From contig CAMTDV010000019.1 in the NCBI GenBank assembly GCA_947069175.1, positions 74,523,358 through 74,587,357 on the forward strand: 64,000 nucleotides of DNA. Reading direction: 5' to 3'. The notes under the pieces were generated by a model, which had not been told where the DNA came from, did no database searches, and was given only the letters and a program-made list of their open reading frames with translations. Source of the stretch: Scalesia atractyloides (Eukaryota > Streptophyta > Magnoliopsida > Asterales > Asteraceae). Each line of letters opens with the position of its first letter. Position 1 is the first letter of the stretch. The position numbers and the translations under genes were made by a program. This document shows, piece after piece, positions 34,528 to 46,397 of the stretch.

Positions 34528-34569
34528 CTTGAGAACAAGATCTCTTAAAATTCTATTAGCACTAGCACA

Positions 34570-35283
34570 CCAAAATATATGTATATATATTATTTACCTG
34601 CAAACAAGAAAAAAAAAAGCTTCTAAAGTAATAATCACCTACTACAAACAGATCATGAGATCAACACTTTTGTTACCAAAACTAAACACATACAGTTGAA
34701 AGCCATATCCAGTTTTTTTTGTTTAAGTTACTTAAGCAAGCATCTACAAATTTGAAGTCAACCAACAACAAGTGGTCAAACACAAAAACAATGATTCTAG
34801 TATGATCTAATCTCGGATTTTATATAACTCACAAATTGCAACATGATCTCATCAGAGTGCAACCATACTGCTCTTAACTAACATATCAATAAGAACATGC
34901 AACCTTCATAGCAATTGCACCCATTCTCAAGATAATGGGTAATTTTATAAACCAATCAATAATTACAACCTTTAAAGCTGGGTATCTCCATGCTAACATT
35001 ACCAAAATAACAACCCTAATTTATAAAAATCATAAAATCTGGAGCAAAACGGAGTCCTAAATTACTTTTCCACAAGTGTATAAGATCCGAAAGCAATTTT
35101 GAAACCGAATTTAACCGGTACCGGTACATGCTCATATATGTACCTGGTGACTGCGAGGATTGAAAGAAAGTTCCCCCTTTTGGGCAACCATGACACCACA
35201 ACTGACGACCGACCGTCACTGCCCATACCCACCAGCAACCCCTAAGCTACCAGATCTCTGCCTGTCCAACCACCTATTCCACT
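34570..35283. other. Upstream region of the HAD-like gene
   Basis: AT-rich flank, with a moderately GC-rich stretch at 35100-35280 that may be old upstream sequence. No ORF with recognised similarity. The chromovirus LTR starts at 35284, and CCACT (35279-35283) precedes it. Confidence 0.35.
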
Positions 35284-37366
35284 TGTCACACCCTCAATTT
35301 CCACTTGAGGAGTTTTACCGCGAGGCGTGTGAACAAACCAGAATCTGAAACACTAGTACGTCGAACGACTCTATATGATTTGATAATACGTTTTCCAAAA
35401 TCATTTGTTGTAGATTTTATATTGTCTAAATTAGTTACCAATATTTAGCAGAAGCATCAGTTTTAAAGTTTGAGCGGAAGCATAAATAAGTAGTGAAGCG
35501 GGCGCCAACACAAACGCCAAAACAAATGAAAAATCCCAAAACAATATTGATAAATAAGACTCGATAAAAGATGTCTTGTTCAATGCATGTACGTGCACCT
35601 AGAGCTCCTAGCGTCCTGAGAAAACATGTAAAGAAACAAGTGTCAACATTAAAGATGAGTGAGTTCACAGGTTTTCATAAATTCGTTTGTTCGGTTATAG
35701 TTTGTTTTCTCCGTTATCCCTAACCCGGGATAACGTATTGTTTCCATTATCCTCAACCCGAGATAATACAGTTGATTCGTAATTAAGTTCAATGTTAATA
35801 TATATAGGTAGCTAGCCTAAAGTTATGTCACGTAAGTGTTCGCGATCGAAGCTGACTGTTGTGCCTCCGTTTTGCCAGGCCTATCACATGACCATGGCGA
35901 GGTTAGGCCGAATTATTCACCGTTGACCATACCCGGTCGGCTAGCGCGACTAGCTCGGAGGGGGCTTGTCGGGCCCAGTAGTACTACTTATAACTCCCCC
36001 GCTATTAAACCCAATACTAACGATCCGAGAGATTGACGAGGACTTAAGTGATAAAGCTGCTTAGTGACCATAACATTACATTAACATTAACTTAGTTACG
36101 AGTAGTTATGTGACGTTAAATTCGTATAACGTAAAGAGATTGAGTTTGAGAATGTATACATGTTTCTCCCCCTGTTGTTTAAAAACCGGATAAAGTTAGG
36201 GGCCGTGAACTCACCTTTATTTGCTCGGTTAGTGTAGCAAAGATGTTATAAGAGATGGGACCGCTAGTTGCGTCCTAACAAACCAATTAATTTCAGGTCA
36301 GTGTGTGAACACACCAATACAAATTCTACACGTAATTTACGCACAAAGTAATAAACACAAACAACATATCTAACACTCAAACATGCATCAAGTATTCTCA
36401 TGTGAACCTAGTGATCAAGACAACTTATCATAAACATAACCAATTCATGCCACAATTTGGTGCACAAAATCACAAGTTCTGCAAACAATTATTCATGCAA
36501 ACAATGGATAGTTCAGCCGATTACTTACAACACCTATAATCCGAAAACAAGCTAATCAATTCGTTCAAGCATATATATCCGAAACAAACTAATCAATTCA
36601 TTCAAGCATATATATCCGAAACAAACTAATCAATTCATTTAAGCATATATATCCGAACATGATCTCGTAATCAAAGATAATCCTAACCTTGAATAACTAG
36701 GCAAACAAGCCGAGATTTGGACAAGAACGACCCGGCTGTTCCAACTAGATCGCGACCGAGAGGATGATGATAAAGTGGGCTGTTTTGTTGATTGAATAGA
36801 GGTGAACAAGGACTGAACTCGCGACTGAATGGAGGTGAAGATGGCGATGGCTGCTGCTGCTGCGACCGAGAGGAAAGAAAAGAACAAGGAAGGAAGCTGT
36901 TTGCGATCACAAGGGGCGAGATCAAGCTGCCGACGGCAGTTTTCTTCTAGGGTTTCGTGTATGTGAATGAAGGCATGCATGAGTTTGTATTTATAGGCGC
37001 AAGAGGGGATAAGGGTTACGGTTTGATCCTGAATTCGCGGCCGAGGGACTAGGGTGGGTTGGTTTGGGTTTGATCTTGGCCGAATAGTTTTAGGTTTGCT
37101 CTCGGTTTGGGTTTGATCCTTGTTCTCGGCCGAAGACTTGAGTTGAAGTTTAAAACTTTGTTAACTCCTAGAGTCACAATGAATCAAAGCTGGTTCGTGT
37201 CGCGGTTCGGTTCAGTTCGTGTACATATCTACTGTAATTATTCTATAACTAAAACAATCACACAACACACATCACGTATTCCTTTAACTCGTACACGTTT
37301 AATAATTAGCATATACTTTATTCGACAAGTGTCGCGTTTAAGTTATCCGAAAAACCCGGGATATCA
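35284..37366 (-). repeat. Chromovirus 3' LTR (left copy)
   Basis: Starts TGTCACACCCTC. The inner end is taken at ...CCCGGGATATCA, next to a polypurine tract read on the minus strand. It matches the right LTR from 52692 to about 54400. It has only two of the small hairpins that number six in the right copy. The inner end could instead be at about 37582, where a second polypurine copy occurs. Confidence 0.7.
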
Positions 37367-37632
37367 CATTATCCCCATGTTGAAAGAATTTTCGTCCCGA
37401 AAATTGAGTAAACGCGGTTTAGCATGTAGCGTACATGTTTAGAGTGCCACGCACAAAGAGTTAGTTCGTTTATGAAAGTACGCCAAGTTACAAGAAGTTC
37501 CCAAGTGCCATACACAAAGATTTCCAAGTGCCATGCACCAGAATTTAGTCAACAATAGTACATGAAAGTATGAGAAGTTTCCAGGTTGTCACATCATCCC
37601 CATGTTGAAAGAATTTTCGTCCCGAAAATTTA
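37367..37632 (-). repeat. Duplicated polypurine-tract region
   Basis: The block CCCCATGTTGAAAGAATTTT followed by CGTCCCGAAAAT occurs at 37373 and again at 37602. Both read on the minus strand as a TTTCGGGACG...AACATGGGGAT polypurine region ending at a TGATA or TGACA LTR start. About 220 bp lie between, with repeats of CAAGTGCCA.(A/G)CACAAAGA. Confidence 0.7.
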
Positions 37633-39135
37633 GTTACTGGTATCGTTAGTTTGATGCTCAGTTGCGATGAGGTGTGGGTATTTGCTTTTCATTTGGTCCT
37701 CTCTTTCCCACGTGAACTCTGGTCCACGCTTAGAGTCCCAACGAACCTTAACGATCGGAATTTTGCTGTGCCTTCGAGTCTTGATCTCACGATCCATGAT
37801 CTCGATAGGCTGTTCCACAAAGTGCAGTTGTTCATCCACTTGGATCTCATCCAATGGAATAACTAGAGTTTCATCTGATAGACACTTCTTCAGATTTGAC
37901 ACGTGAAATACGTTGTGAACTCCACTGAGTTCGGCAGGAAGGTCTAATTGATAAGCTACGGGTCCAATACGTTTCAAGATTACAAACGGGCCTACGTACC
38001 GCGGGTTAAGTTTGCCCCGTTTTCCAAAGCGGATTACACCCTTCCAGGGTGACACCTTTAGTAGGACGCGGTCGCCTACTTGAAATTCGAGCGGTTTGCG
38101 TCGTTGATCAGCATAGCTTTTCTGTCGATCTTGTGCCGCCGCCATGCGGTTTCTGATTTGTACAATCTTTTCAGTGGCCTCAAGTATTAACTCAGGGCCT
38201 GTGAGTTGACTGTCACCGACTTCTGCCCAACAGATCGGTGATCTACATCTACGACCGTATAATGCCTCGAACGGTGCTGCCGAAATACTCGTATGATAAC
38301 TGTTGTTATATGAGAATTCTACTAGAGGCAGGTGGATTTCCCAACTATTTCCGAAGTCTACCACGCATGCCCTAAGCATGTCTTCCAGGGTTTGTATGGT
38401 CCTTTCACTTTGACCATCAGTCTGAGGGTGATAGGTTGTACTCATATCTAAGCGTGTTCCCAACGCTTTTTGGAGTGACTGCCAGAAGTTAGACGTGAAG
38501 CGAGCATCTCTGTCTGAGATGATGGACGTTGGCACTCCGTGCCGAGAAACTACTTCCTTAATGTAGATGCGAGTCAACTTCTCCATCTTATCTGTTTCTT
38601 TAATAGCTAGGAAGTGTGCGGACTTAGTTAAACGATCCACAATCACCCAGATGGTATCGCAACCACCCAAGGTTCGTGGGAGTTTAGTGATGAAATCCAT
38701 TGAGATCTGATCCCATTTCCACACTGGGATCTCAGGTTGTTGGAGTAGCCCCGACGGCTTTTGATACTCCACCTTGACTTTTGCACAAGTCAAACATTTA
38801 CTCACGTAGGTGGCTATATCGGCTTTCATGTTGGGCCACCAATACGCAGCTTTAAGGTCTTGATACATCTTATCCGAACCCGGATGGACAGAGTATCGGG
38901 ATTTGTGAGCTTCATCCATGACTAGCTCTCTGAGATTTCCGTAGAGAGGTACCCATATGCGATTCATAAAATACCAGGCTCCATTGGGCTTTACTTCCCA
39001 ATCGCGTTCCATTTTTCCCACTGATTCGGCTTTGATGTTTTCCTCCTTAACTGCTTCTAACTGGGCGTCGCGTATTTGTTCGGGTAGCCCCGAATGAATA
39101 GTGAGTTGTAATGCTCGTACACGACGAGGTTTCAA
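37630..39135 (-). CDS. Chromovirus integrase with chromodomain
   Basis: 501 residues. An HHCC zinc region runs from HPGSDKMYQDLKAAYWWP to CLTCAKVKVEYQKPSG. The catalytic core has DFITKLPRTLGG...VIVDRLTKSAHF (first Asp), ISDRDARFTS (second Asp) and TTYHPQTDGQSERT (Glu), the DDE triad. The GPY/F region is KLNPRYVGPFVILKRIGPVAYQL. The C-terminus has IEIMDREIKTRRHSKIPIVK followed by WDSKRGPEFTWER, a CR-type chromodomain that targets insertion to heterochromatin in this clade (family knowledge). No internal stop. It is one frame away from the upstream polymerase ORF, which overlaps it by 4 bases, while relatives encode both in one polyprotein. Confidence 0.85.
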   Translation of the reverse strand: MKPRRVRALQLTIHSGLPEQIRDAQLEAVKEENIKAESVGKMERDWEVKPNGAWYFMNRIWVPLYGNLRELVMDEAHKSRYSVHPGSDKMYQDLKAAYWWPNMKADIATYVSKCLTCAKVKVEYQKPSGLLQQPEIPVWKWDQISMDFITKLPRTLGGCDTIWVIVDRLTKSAHFLAIKETDKMEKLTRIYIKEVVSRHGVPTSIISDRDARFTSNFWQSLQKALGTRLDMSTTYHPQTDGQSERTIQTLEDMLRACVVDFGNSWEIHLPLVEFSYNNSYHTSISAAPFEALYGRRCRSPICWAEVGDSQLTGPELILEATEKIVQIRNRMAAAQDRQKSYADQRRKPLEFQVGDRVLLKVSPWKGVIRFGKRGKLNPRYVGPFVILKRIGPVAYQLDLPAELSGVHNVFHVSNLKKCLSDETLVIPLDEIQVDEQLHFVEQPIEIMDREIKTRRHSKIPIVKVRWDSKRGPEFTWEREDQMKSKYPHLIATEHQTNDTSN

Positions 39136-41389
39136 GTGTCCCTTCCTATTGAGGCATCAGCTACCACGTTAGCTTTACCCGGGTGGTATCGAATGGCACA
39201 CTCATAATCGTTCAAGAGTTCGACCCAGCGACGCTGTCGCATGTTTAACTCCTTCTGATCAAAGATGTGTTGGAGGCTTTTGTGGTCAGTAAAGATTGTG
39301 CACTTTGTTCCATAGAGGTAGTGTCTCCAAATCTTAAGTGCAAACACTACTGCTCCCAATTCCAGGTCATGCGTCGTGTAGTTTTTCTCGTGAACCTTCA
39401 GTTGTCGCGACGCATACGCGATGACCTTATCGCGTTGCATGAGTACGCATCCCAATCCCTGAATGGAAGCATCACAATATACTACAAAGTCATCTGTTCC
39501 TTCCGGCAAGGACAGAATGGGTGCACTGCAAAGTTTCTGCTTCAGCAATTGAAATGCTGCTTCTTGCTTTTCACCCCAAGCATACTTGATGCCTTTCTGG
39601 GTGAGGGTAGTAAGCGGTTGTGCTATCTTTGAAAACCCCTCGATGAATCGTCTGTAGTAACCAGCCAATCCCAAAAATTGGCGGATCTCCGTCGGTGTCT
39701 TGGGTGCTTCCCAGTTTTTGATGGCTTCAATCTTGGCAGGGTCTACGTGGATACCCTTTTCATTCACGATATGCCCGAGAAACTGAACTTCCCGAATCCA
39801 GAAATCACACTTCGAAAGCTTGGCATATAGCTTTTCCTGTTGGAGTAATCCTAGCAGTAATCGTAGATGTTCAGCATGTTCTTCTTCACTTTTGGAGTAG
39901 ATGAGTATGTCATCGATGAACACAATGACAAACTTGTCGAGGTATGGTTTACACACGCGGTTCATGAGGTCCATGAACACCGCGGGTGCGTTGGTGAGAC
40001 CGAAGGGCATGACCAAGAACTCGTAATGGCCATACCGAGTGCGAAATGCCGTCTTGGCGATATCCTCCTCCCTGACGCGTAGCTGGTGGTAACCGGACCG
40101 TAAATCAATCTTAGAGTAGTAACTTGACCCTTGAAGTTGGTCGAATAGATCGTCGATGCGAGGTAACGGGTATCGGTTCTTGACGATAACCTTGTTGAGT
40201 TCCCTATAGTCGATGCACATGCGGAAGGTCCCGTCCTTTTTCTTGACAAAAAGGACTGGAGCTCCCCATGGCGAAACGCTTGGTCGGATAAATCCTTTCT
40301 CTAAAAGTTCCTGAAGTTGGGTAGACAGCTCCTGCAGCTCAGCTGGAGCTAGGCGGTATGGAGCCTTGGCGATAGGAGTTGCATTGTTTGCCAATTCGAT
40401 TTCAAACTCCAATTGTCGATGGGGTGGAAGACCAGGTAGTTCTTCTGGGAATACATCGGAAAAATCACGGACGACAGGGACGTCTTCTATACGTTTCTCG
40501 TCCTTAGGCTGTTCGGTAATTAATGCGAGTAAAGCGAAGGTGTTCTTTCTCCGAAGATACTTCTGCGCTTGCATGTAAGAGATGATGTTGGTGACGGCGC
40601 TTGCCTTATCGCCTTGTACCGTCAGGATTTCGTCGTTAGAGAGCGGAATACGGATAGATTTTTCGAAGCAGAGAACTTCAGCCCGGACGTCGGATAGCCA
40701 GTCCATTCCGACTACCACGTCAAAACTACCCAGGGTAGTTGTCATCAGATCAATGGTAAAAGTGTGGCCCGCGAGTTTGAGTTGACAGACGGATACTATT
40801 TGGGTCACATCTACAGATTTACCATCGGCTAATTCTATAACATAAGGGGTCTCTAATGGTTTAAGCGTGAGATTTAGGTTCTTCCTAAAAGACTCAGATA
40901 TAAAGCTCCTATCCGCACCCGTATCAAAAAGCACAGTAGCAAAATGTTCATTAAGGGGAAACTTACCGGTGACCACGTTCGTGTCGTTTCTGGCCTCTCC
41001 GCGGCCCAATGTAAATGCGCGACCTTTAGCACCTCCCGTGCCACCGTTCCCATTGTTGTTGTTATTATTGTTGTTGTGGTTATTGTGGTTGTGGTTGTTT
41101 CCACCATTATTGTTGTTGTTACGCAACTGTGGGCAGTCTCTTCTGAAGTGAGCAGTACTACCACACTGATAGCATCCCCGGTTTATACCTAGCTGCTGAC
41201 CCTGGGGCTGATTTTGATTTTGTCGGGTCATGATTTCCCCGCGACAATCCTTTGCCGCATGTCCCACCTTGCCACATCGTTGGCAGCGGTTCCCGGCACA
41301 AGGGCCGTTATGGTGGAGATTACAGCGGTTGCACTGCGGCTTTCGGCCTGCATAGCCGCTTGCGTTCTGGTTGTTGTTGTTGTTGTTGT
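39132..41389 (-). CDS. Chromovirus protease, reverse transcriptase and RNase H
   Basis: Open over about 750 residues from the insertion junction. It begins with a poly-Asn tract, then zinc knuckles CQRCGKVGHAAKDC and CYQCGSTAHFRRDC (end of gag). The protease has VLFDTGADRSFIS (active-site DTG). The reverse transcriptase has KKDGTFRMCIDYRELNKV and VIVFIDDILIYSK, with FIDD in place of YVDD, a common Gypsy variant. RNase H has VVYCDASIQGLGCVLM and FTDHKSLQHIF. The ORF closes soon after PGKANVVADA, at a frameshift before integrase. An ATG further out at 41453 belongs to the inserted LTR and is not a real start. Confidence 0.85.
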
Positions 41390-41579
41390 TGTAACATCCG
41401 TCAAAAACGGATTTACCAAACCCGCTCCGTTTATCAACCGAACAGTCAGTCAAAATTTTCGTTGCGAATTAAATGCCCAAAATATTTTTAAACGATCCGT
41501 AATCAATTATTATACGCGAACATATATTTAGTTTTTGAAAAACTGTCAAAAAACGCAAAATAAAAATGATATGTTTCTG

Positions 41580-41655
41580 CCGGGTTTCGAACCCGGGTCT
41601 GTACCGAGTCACTCAGTGACTTATCTTCACACACACAAACCACTGCGCCATTTGT
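41580..41655 (-). other. tRNA-like module 1 in LTR
   Basis: On the minus strand: TGGCGCAGTGG (A-box-like), later AGTCACTGAGTGACT (able to form a variable-arm-like hairpin), then CCGGGTTCGAAACCCGG, a perfect 5 bp stem with 7-base loop identical in form to a tRNA T-arm and B box. No pairing acceptor stem, so not a functional tRNA. The copy in the other LTR is near 48319-48394. Confidence 0.65.
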
Positions 41656-42360
41656 TCCGTTTGTGATATAATAGAATCAATTAATTCATAAAGTGTCTTT
41701 ACGAATTCAAAACCGGCGCCCAAACGTTTCAGTCGTCGGAATCCCGGAATATTCGCGAGTCTTAACTACGATTTACGTTATAACGTAAACCTTTAATCAC
41801 TTATCGGTTATAACCGATGTTTGAAGTCCGCGACCAAAACCAAAACCGCCGGAAAAAATTTAAATATCGAACATAGTCCGAAATCAGACCAAATACATCT
41901 CATTTTTCCCCTATAAATTCAACCACAACCGTCTACAAACACTTTCGCACAAAAATCACATCTTTTCACGGCGTATTTTCACTCGCCGGAACTTTCTTGT
42001 TTTTCGCCGGAAAACCGTGTTTTAATCCCTGAGCTTTATTGAATCCCCTAAACCTTCACCGAAGTCACCCTCACCTTTTTCCAAGTTTTCTGGAGACTAG
42101 CTACTACAAGGAACACGTCGCCGGAGTTGAATTCAGTCGCCGGATTTTCTGCCGGAAAACAGAGAGTTCAGTCGGTATATTTCTCCGCTCAGTTTCCTTT
42201 CCTTTTCACTTTTATCTTATCTTAATCGACGGTAAAACACTAATAAAACGGATAAAATCTTGAACCAGTCTGTCACCGATTTCTGGTTATTCTTTCGGTG
42301 AAGAAGATGAAGACTTGTTATCATATAAGTTTAATTAAAATCATGAAATTAATCGGGTTA

Positions 42361-42437
42361 GACACACAGTCCAGCGGTGGACTGTGTGCCAATATAAAAC
42401 GCAAAACGTCTCGAGTTCGATTCCCGTCTCACACACG
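42361..42437 (+). other. tRNA-like module 2 in LTR
   Basis: A 10 bp hairpin CACACAGTCC-AGCGGT-GGACTGTGTG holds an A-box-like GTCCAGCGGT. About 40 bases later comes CGAGTTCGATTCCCG, a B-box-like T-loop. The same hairpin recurs in modules 3 and 4. Confidence 0.6.
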
Positions 42438-42528
42438 CTGCCTTAATAAAATGCATTTTTTTGTTACTGAACCGGATCGCCTTAGTTATATGTTAAGTAT
42501 ATTGATAACCAGAATAATAACCAAGTTA

Positions 42529-42607
42529 GACACACAGTCCAGCGGTGGACTGTGTGTTTGTTTATATCACAGGTCACGAGTTCGAGTCCGGTCCTCAGCA
42601 CCGACTC
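42529..42607 (+). other. tRNA-like module 3 in LTR
   Basis: Same 10 bp AGCGGT hairpin as module 2, followed by CACGAGTTCGAGTCCGGTCC as B-box-like region. Confidence 0.6.
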
Positions 42608-42697
42608 GGACAATTATCTTTTCTTTTAAATAAGGCAGAAAAGGAAATATCTATTTTGTATTTAAGTATAATAAAAACCGAATATTATAACATGTTG

Positions 42698-42770
42698 AAC
42701 ACACAGTCCAGCGGTGGACTGTGTGTTGGATTGAACCACAGGTCCCGGGTTCGAGACCTGTGGTGTGCAT
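42698..42770 (+). other. tRNA-like module 4 in LTR
   Basis: Same AGCGGT hairpin (11 bp here), then a perfect 10 bp stem ACCACAGGTC/GACCTGTGGT around CCGGGTTCGA, an enlarged T-arm-like structure with a B-box match. Confidence 0.65.
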
Positions 42771-42865
42771 GACCGTTTCGTTTAAACTGTTTTTAAAATA
42801 AAAAGGATTTCTGTTTAAACTAATTAGTGTATATATATAATTAAAATCGGATATATAACGGGTTA

Positions 42866-42937
42866 GACACGTAGCTCAGTTGGTAGAGCTGCGTGCACGC
42901 GTACGAGAGGTCTCGGGTTCGAGCCTCACTCAGCGCA
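42866..42937 (+). other. tRNA-like module 5 in LTR
   Basis: Best tRNA match: TAGCTCAGTTGGTAGAGCT is a canonical D-arm/A box. It is followed by CGTGC-ACGC-GTACG, where the anticodon loop is only 4 bases, and CGGGTTCGAGCC as B box. The shortened loop and weak T-stem mean it cannot be a working tRNA. Pol III promoter boxes are present. Confidence 0.7.
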
Positions 42938-44030
42938 CAATAATCTGTCAACGAACCGGTCAACGGTCAGGTCAACGGTCAACCGGCCGGTCAACGGTCA
43001 GAAAAAAAAAAATAAATTTTTTTATTATTTTTATTTAATTATTTTAATTAAAAATCAATTATAAATACTTAAAAATAACATTTTTAAGATTTGAAAATAG
43101 CTTCAAACTCACAAAAATACACCCAACAATCCTACTAAAATAGTTTAATAAAATCCGTTTACTTACCAAACCATAATGCGATTTATCTAGGTTAAATCTC
43201 ACTCGTGGTTAAAACCACTTCGCGTGCATTCATCATCATCAACCGAACGCACCCACTGTGAGTGAATCTTACAATTTCCCCTTTTAAATTACACGTTTTG
43301 GGGTGTGTCATGTGTTTTGAATTAATTAATTTATTTATTTAAACTTGTGCCATACCACATCATGACTTAAACTTAGATTGATTTATCGTTGTGATTTATT
43401 TATATACCGTTTGTCAAATTACATGAAACTCATACACTAAGCCCATCAGTTCCTCGTGGGAATCGAGTAGAACATCGCGTGCTTCAATTCAAATTCATTA
43501 TTATTCATGTGTGTATCATTGAGTTTATATTGTTTGTGGTTGTGTTATTCATATAATCATGTTTATGCAATTCATTCATCAGACCCCTCAGCTCCTCGTG
43601 AGAGACGAGTTGAGCATCGCGTGCCTTTAATTGTTCCATTATTATTCATGAGTGTTTCATTTAACATATTATGATTGTTGATCAAGTACATCTAATTTTA
43701 TTCATGTTTGGTTGTGCACATATTTCATAATCAATTTAAATAAATTGTTCAAATGTTTTCCATAGGATTCACTCGCCAACATTATGTTGATCCAAAAACC
43801 TTTTTACACATGATACAGGTGAACAGGTTGAAGCAAGGATAGCATAGGATATGCCTTAGAAGAGAACAAAGGAGTTAGATTGTTAGTTAGATCATGTTGT
43901 AGCAATCATTGTAAACTTTCATTTAATTTGTATTAATGAATATGAAACATTTAATAAATGTCATGAGCTTTGATGATAACCCAATCATGCCCCGATCACC
44001 TTATCCGCTGCGGGTCGGGGTGTGACAGAT

Positions 44031-44043
44031 TGGTATCAGAGCC
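44031..44043 (+). other. Primer binding site of the gag-only element
   Basis: TGGTATCAGAGCC, 3 bp after the LTR, complementary to initiator tRNA-Met. Confidence 0.9.
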
Positions 44044-44824
44044 ATGACTATAGGGATATAGGATAGGTTATTAGACCCTTAGAGCCTATACTATAGTCTG
44101 CCTAAATTTTAAATTGATTAGGTGGTTACATACAAACTTGTGATATTTATTTGTTTCATATTTGTTTACATTTCAGTCAAACATACATGCTCATATACAT
44201 GTTCATTATACATATATACATATTCATTATACATATATCGATGTTCATGTGTTCAATTTATTTTCATACTCTCGCTATCCAAAGATTTTATGCAATTTTC
44301 AATTCTCATCAAAGTAAGTTCTGCGACGGGCATGTAGTAACTGGAAGGGTACAAGTACCGGTAGTCGGAACGTCCTGTCTAGGCTGGCATTCGTATAAAT
44401 CCAATATAACGGACCAGTTTGCCTACCTGGGGACCAACGATGAGAGTACGAAGGACCTATTAGGCCAAAGCATGCCACACCAAACGTCGTTCGAACTAAC
44501 CCTACTTTGAGGTGTCACCGTGTCTACACCTGGACACATTCCAAACATCACACGTTGTATACATATTTCTCGATTTTCACCGGGTTTTGTGTACGCAACC
44601 AGGCAGAAACCGTGCGAACCATATGAAAAACCGGTAATTCATGGGGGCCCACATGATTACATAAGGTAAAGTATGGCGGCACGACGGGCCTAACAGCGAG
44701 CAAAGCCCAAGACATCCTATGGATGTAGTATTTTTGTATAATTATTATATGAATGTTCATTCTTGAATGCGACCCATGATCTCAAAAGCATCCAACTCAT
44801 ACCCTTGTCCTGTATTCAATGTAG
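44044..44824 (+). other. Leader of the gag-only element
   Basis: Untranslated leader. It shares ATGTAGTAACTGGAA and TTAGGCCAAAGCATG landmarks with the leader at 17054. Contains repeated TACATATATACAT-like stretches (44190-44240). No ORF with a domain. Confidence 0.55.
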
Positions 44825-46231
44825 ATGTCTTCTAACCTCGCCCGTAGGAAGACGAGAGCAAGAAAAGCCCGCGAACGCATGGCTACCTTAATCACTCAAC
44901 AAATGGCTGCCGTAATACCCAACATTGTAATTCAAGTTCAACAAGCACTTACCCATAATCCTGTCAACCAAGCAAACCAAAACATTTTCAACTCTTCCCT
45001 AAACACCACTAAATGCACCTACAAGCATTTCAAATCATGTGACCCTCCGAAATATAAAGGGACTGAAGGTGTCACCACACTCCTCCATTGGTTTGAAGAA
45101 ATGGAGAATACTTTTCTAAATTGCGATTGCCCTGATGATCGCAAAGTGCGTTATGCTACCGGTCGACTATATGGGATAGCACTTACTTGGTGGAATACAG
45201 AGAAGGCAAAACGAGGTGTTGAAGATGCTATGTCCCTAACTTGGAACGAATTGAAGGAAATCATGACCAGACGATTTTGTCCAAGGAGCGAAATCAAGAA
45301 GCTAGAAGATGAATTTTACTCATTGAAGCAAGTGGAAGGAGACCACACCACCTACAACAAAAGGTTCCTCGAATTTCATCAAATGGTTCCCAACATGTTT
45401 ACTCCCCTCTACCGTTTGATCGAGCACTACATTCGTGGTCTTCCGTCAAAGATTCAAGACCCCGTGATAAGTACCAAGCCTGCAACTTTGGAAGCAGCAA
45501 TGGAGCTAGCAATAGAGCTCACCGAGAACCGAATCCGAAACAAAGACTTCGAGGAAGAGAAGAAGAAGGATAAAGAATCAACTGAAACCTCCGAATCCTC
45601 TTCTCAAACCGAATCCCCTTCTCAACCCGAATCCCCTTCTCAACCCAAACCTAAGAGAAGAAGAGTCGGGCGACTTTTCGCTGCTACTCAACGAAATCAA
45701 CCAGTTTTTCACGCTATACCCATCCGAGCTGTCCCAATCACCCAAGTGGCACCCAACTCAGCTTACCCAAATAAGAAACCATATCTTGGACCTCACCCTC
45801 AATGCAACCACTGTTTTTATCACCATCCCCTTACTTTACCTTGCCGGCTATGTACAACTTGTGGACGTTATGGTCATTTGAGCAATGTTTGTCGCACCTT
45901 TCAAGACCAAACCTTTTCCCCTACTCAAAACATGGCCCAAGCTTATCACCAACCTCAATACCCCATGTTTCCATATGCTCGAGCTTGCTTCAATTGTGGC
46001 GACCCTACCCACCTTAGAAACACATGCCCTCAATTGGTTAACATTATCAACACTCAAGCCCAATCAAACCCAGTTAACCAAGTAAACCAAGAAAACCCAA
46101 CCACTATGCCACCAGCAAGAGGAAGAGTCTTCAATATCAACGCCAACCCTGTCGAAGATAATGACGGCCCAAACGAAGATACTCAGCTAGTCCTTTTCGC
46201 CGAAGATCCAGATTCAACTCCTATTGTTTAG
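44825..46231 (+). CDS. Intact gag polyprotein of the non-autonomous element
   Basis: 468 residues, no stops. The N-terminus is basic (MSSNLARRKTRARKARERMA). The retrotransposon gag capsid domain spans about residues 75-220, with LLHWFEEMENTFLNCDCPDD, GIALTWWNTEKAKRG, MTRRFCPRSEIKKLEDEFYS and HYIRGLPSKIQDPV. A Ser/Pro/Gln-rich repeat (TESPSQPESPSQPKPKRRRV) follows at about 265-282, possibly a nuclear localisation signal. Two zinc-knuckle regions come next: a long one with CRLCTTCGRYGHLSNVC and CFNCGDPTHLRNTC. It ends without protease or polymerase. An open gag in an element lacking pol implies that the product is useful to the element, probably for packaging its own RNA in cis (inference). Close in type to Tekay-like gag but clearly different from that of the surrounding chromovirus. 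Confidence 0.9.
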   Translation: MSSNLARRKTRARKARERMATLITQQMAAVIPNIVIQVQQALTHNPVNQANQNIFNSSLNTTKCTYKHFKSCDPPKYKGTEGVTTLLHWFEEMENTFLNCDCPDDRKVRYATGRLYGIALTWWNTEKAKRGVEDAMSLTWNELKEIMTRRFCPRSEIKKLEDEFYSLKQVEGDHTTYNKRFLEFHQMVPNMFTPLYRLIEHYIRGLPSKIQDPVISTKPATLEAAMELAIELTENRIRNKDFEEEKKKDKESTETSESSSQTESPSQPESPSQPKPKRRRVGRLFAATQRNQPVFHAIPIRAVPITQVAPNSAYPNKKPYLGPHPQCNHCFYHHPLTLPCRLCTTCGRYGHLSNVCRTFQDQTFSPTQNMAQAYHQPQYPMFPYARACFNCGDPTHLRNTCPQLVNIINTQAQSNPVNQVNQENPTTMPPARGRVFNINANPVEDNDGPNEDTQLVLFAEDPDSTPIV

Positions 46232-46397
46232 TCTTATGTTTTCTTTATCACATGTGTAGACTGTTAGAGAAATTATGGCATATTATATATTATATATTGT
46301 TTTTCAGTATATGCTTTTGCTGAGGCCGTAGCTCCCCATCCATCGAGGTTGAGTTTGATCCCCATTTTATTATGTGGTTGATCTTGGCGTGCCCGCA

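Larger units (their letters stand above)
41390..44027 (+). repeat. 5' LTR of the gag-only element
   Basis: 2638 bp, TGTAACATCCGTC... to ...GGGGTGTGACA. Only about six single-base differences from the 3' copy were seen by eye, including one A in an A run (about 41851), C/T at about 42071 and A/G at about 43587. Contains five tRNA-like modules and a pair of direct repeats with TCCTCGTG(A/G)GA (43441-43500, 43581-43640). Confidence 0.9.

Noticed and set aside
40867..41151. Plus-strand ORFs over the chromovirus zinc-knuckle region
   Set aside because: Shadows of the minus-strand gag-pol frame, caused by its poly-Asn codons.
42298..42633. 111-codon ORF in the LTR (and its copy at 49036-49371)
   Set aside because: It only reads through the tRNA-like repeats (repeated DTQSSGGLC). 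No domain, and the open frame follows from the repeat itself.
42866..42937. Candidate functional tRNA gene
   Set aside because: The D-arm and B box are good, but the anticodon loop has only 4 bases and the T and acceptor stems do not pair. It also lies inside an LTR and is repeated in the other LTR.
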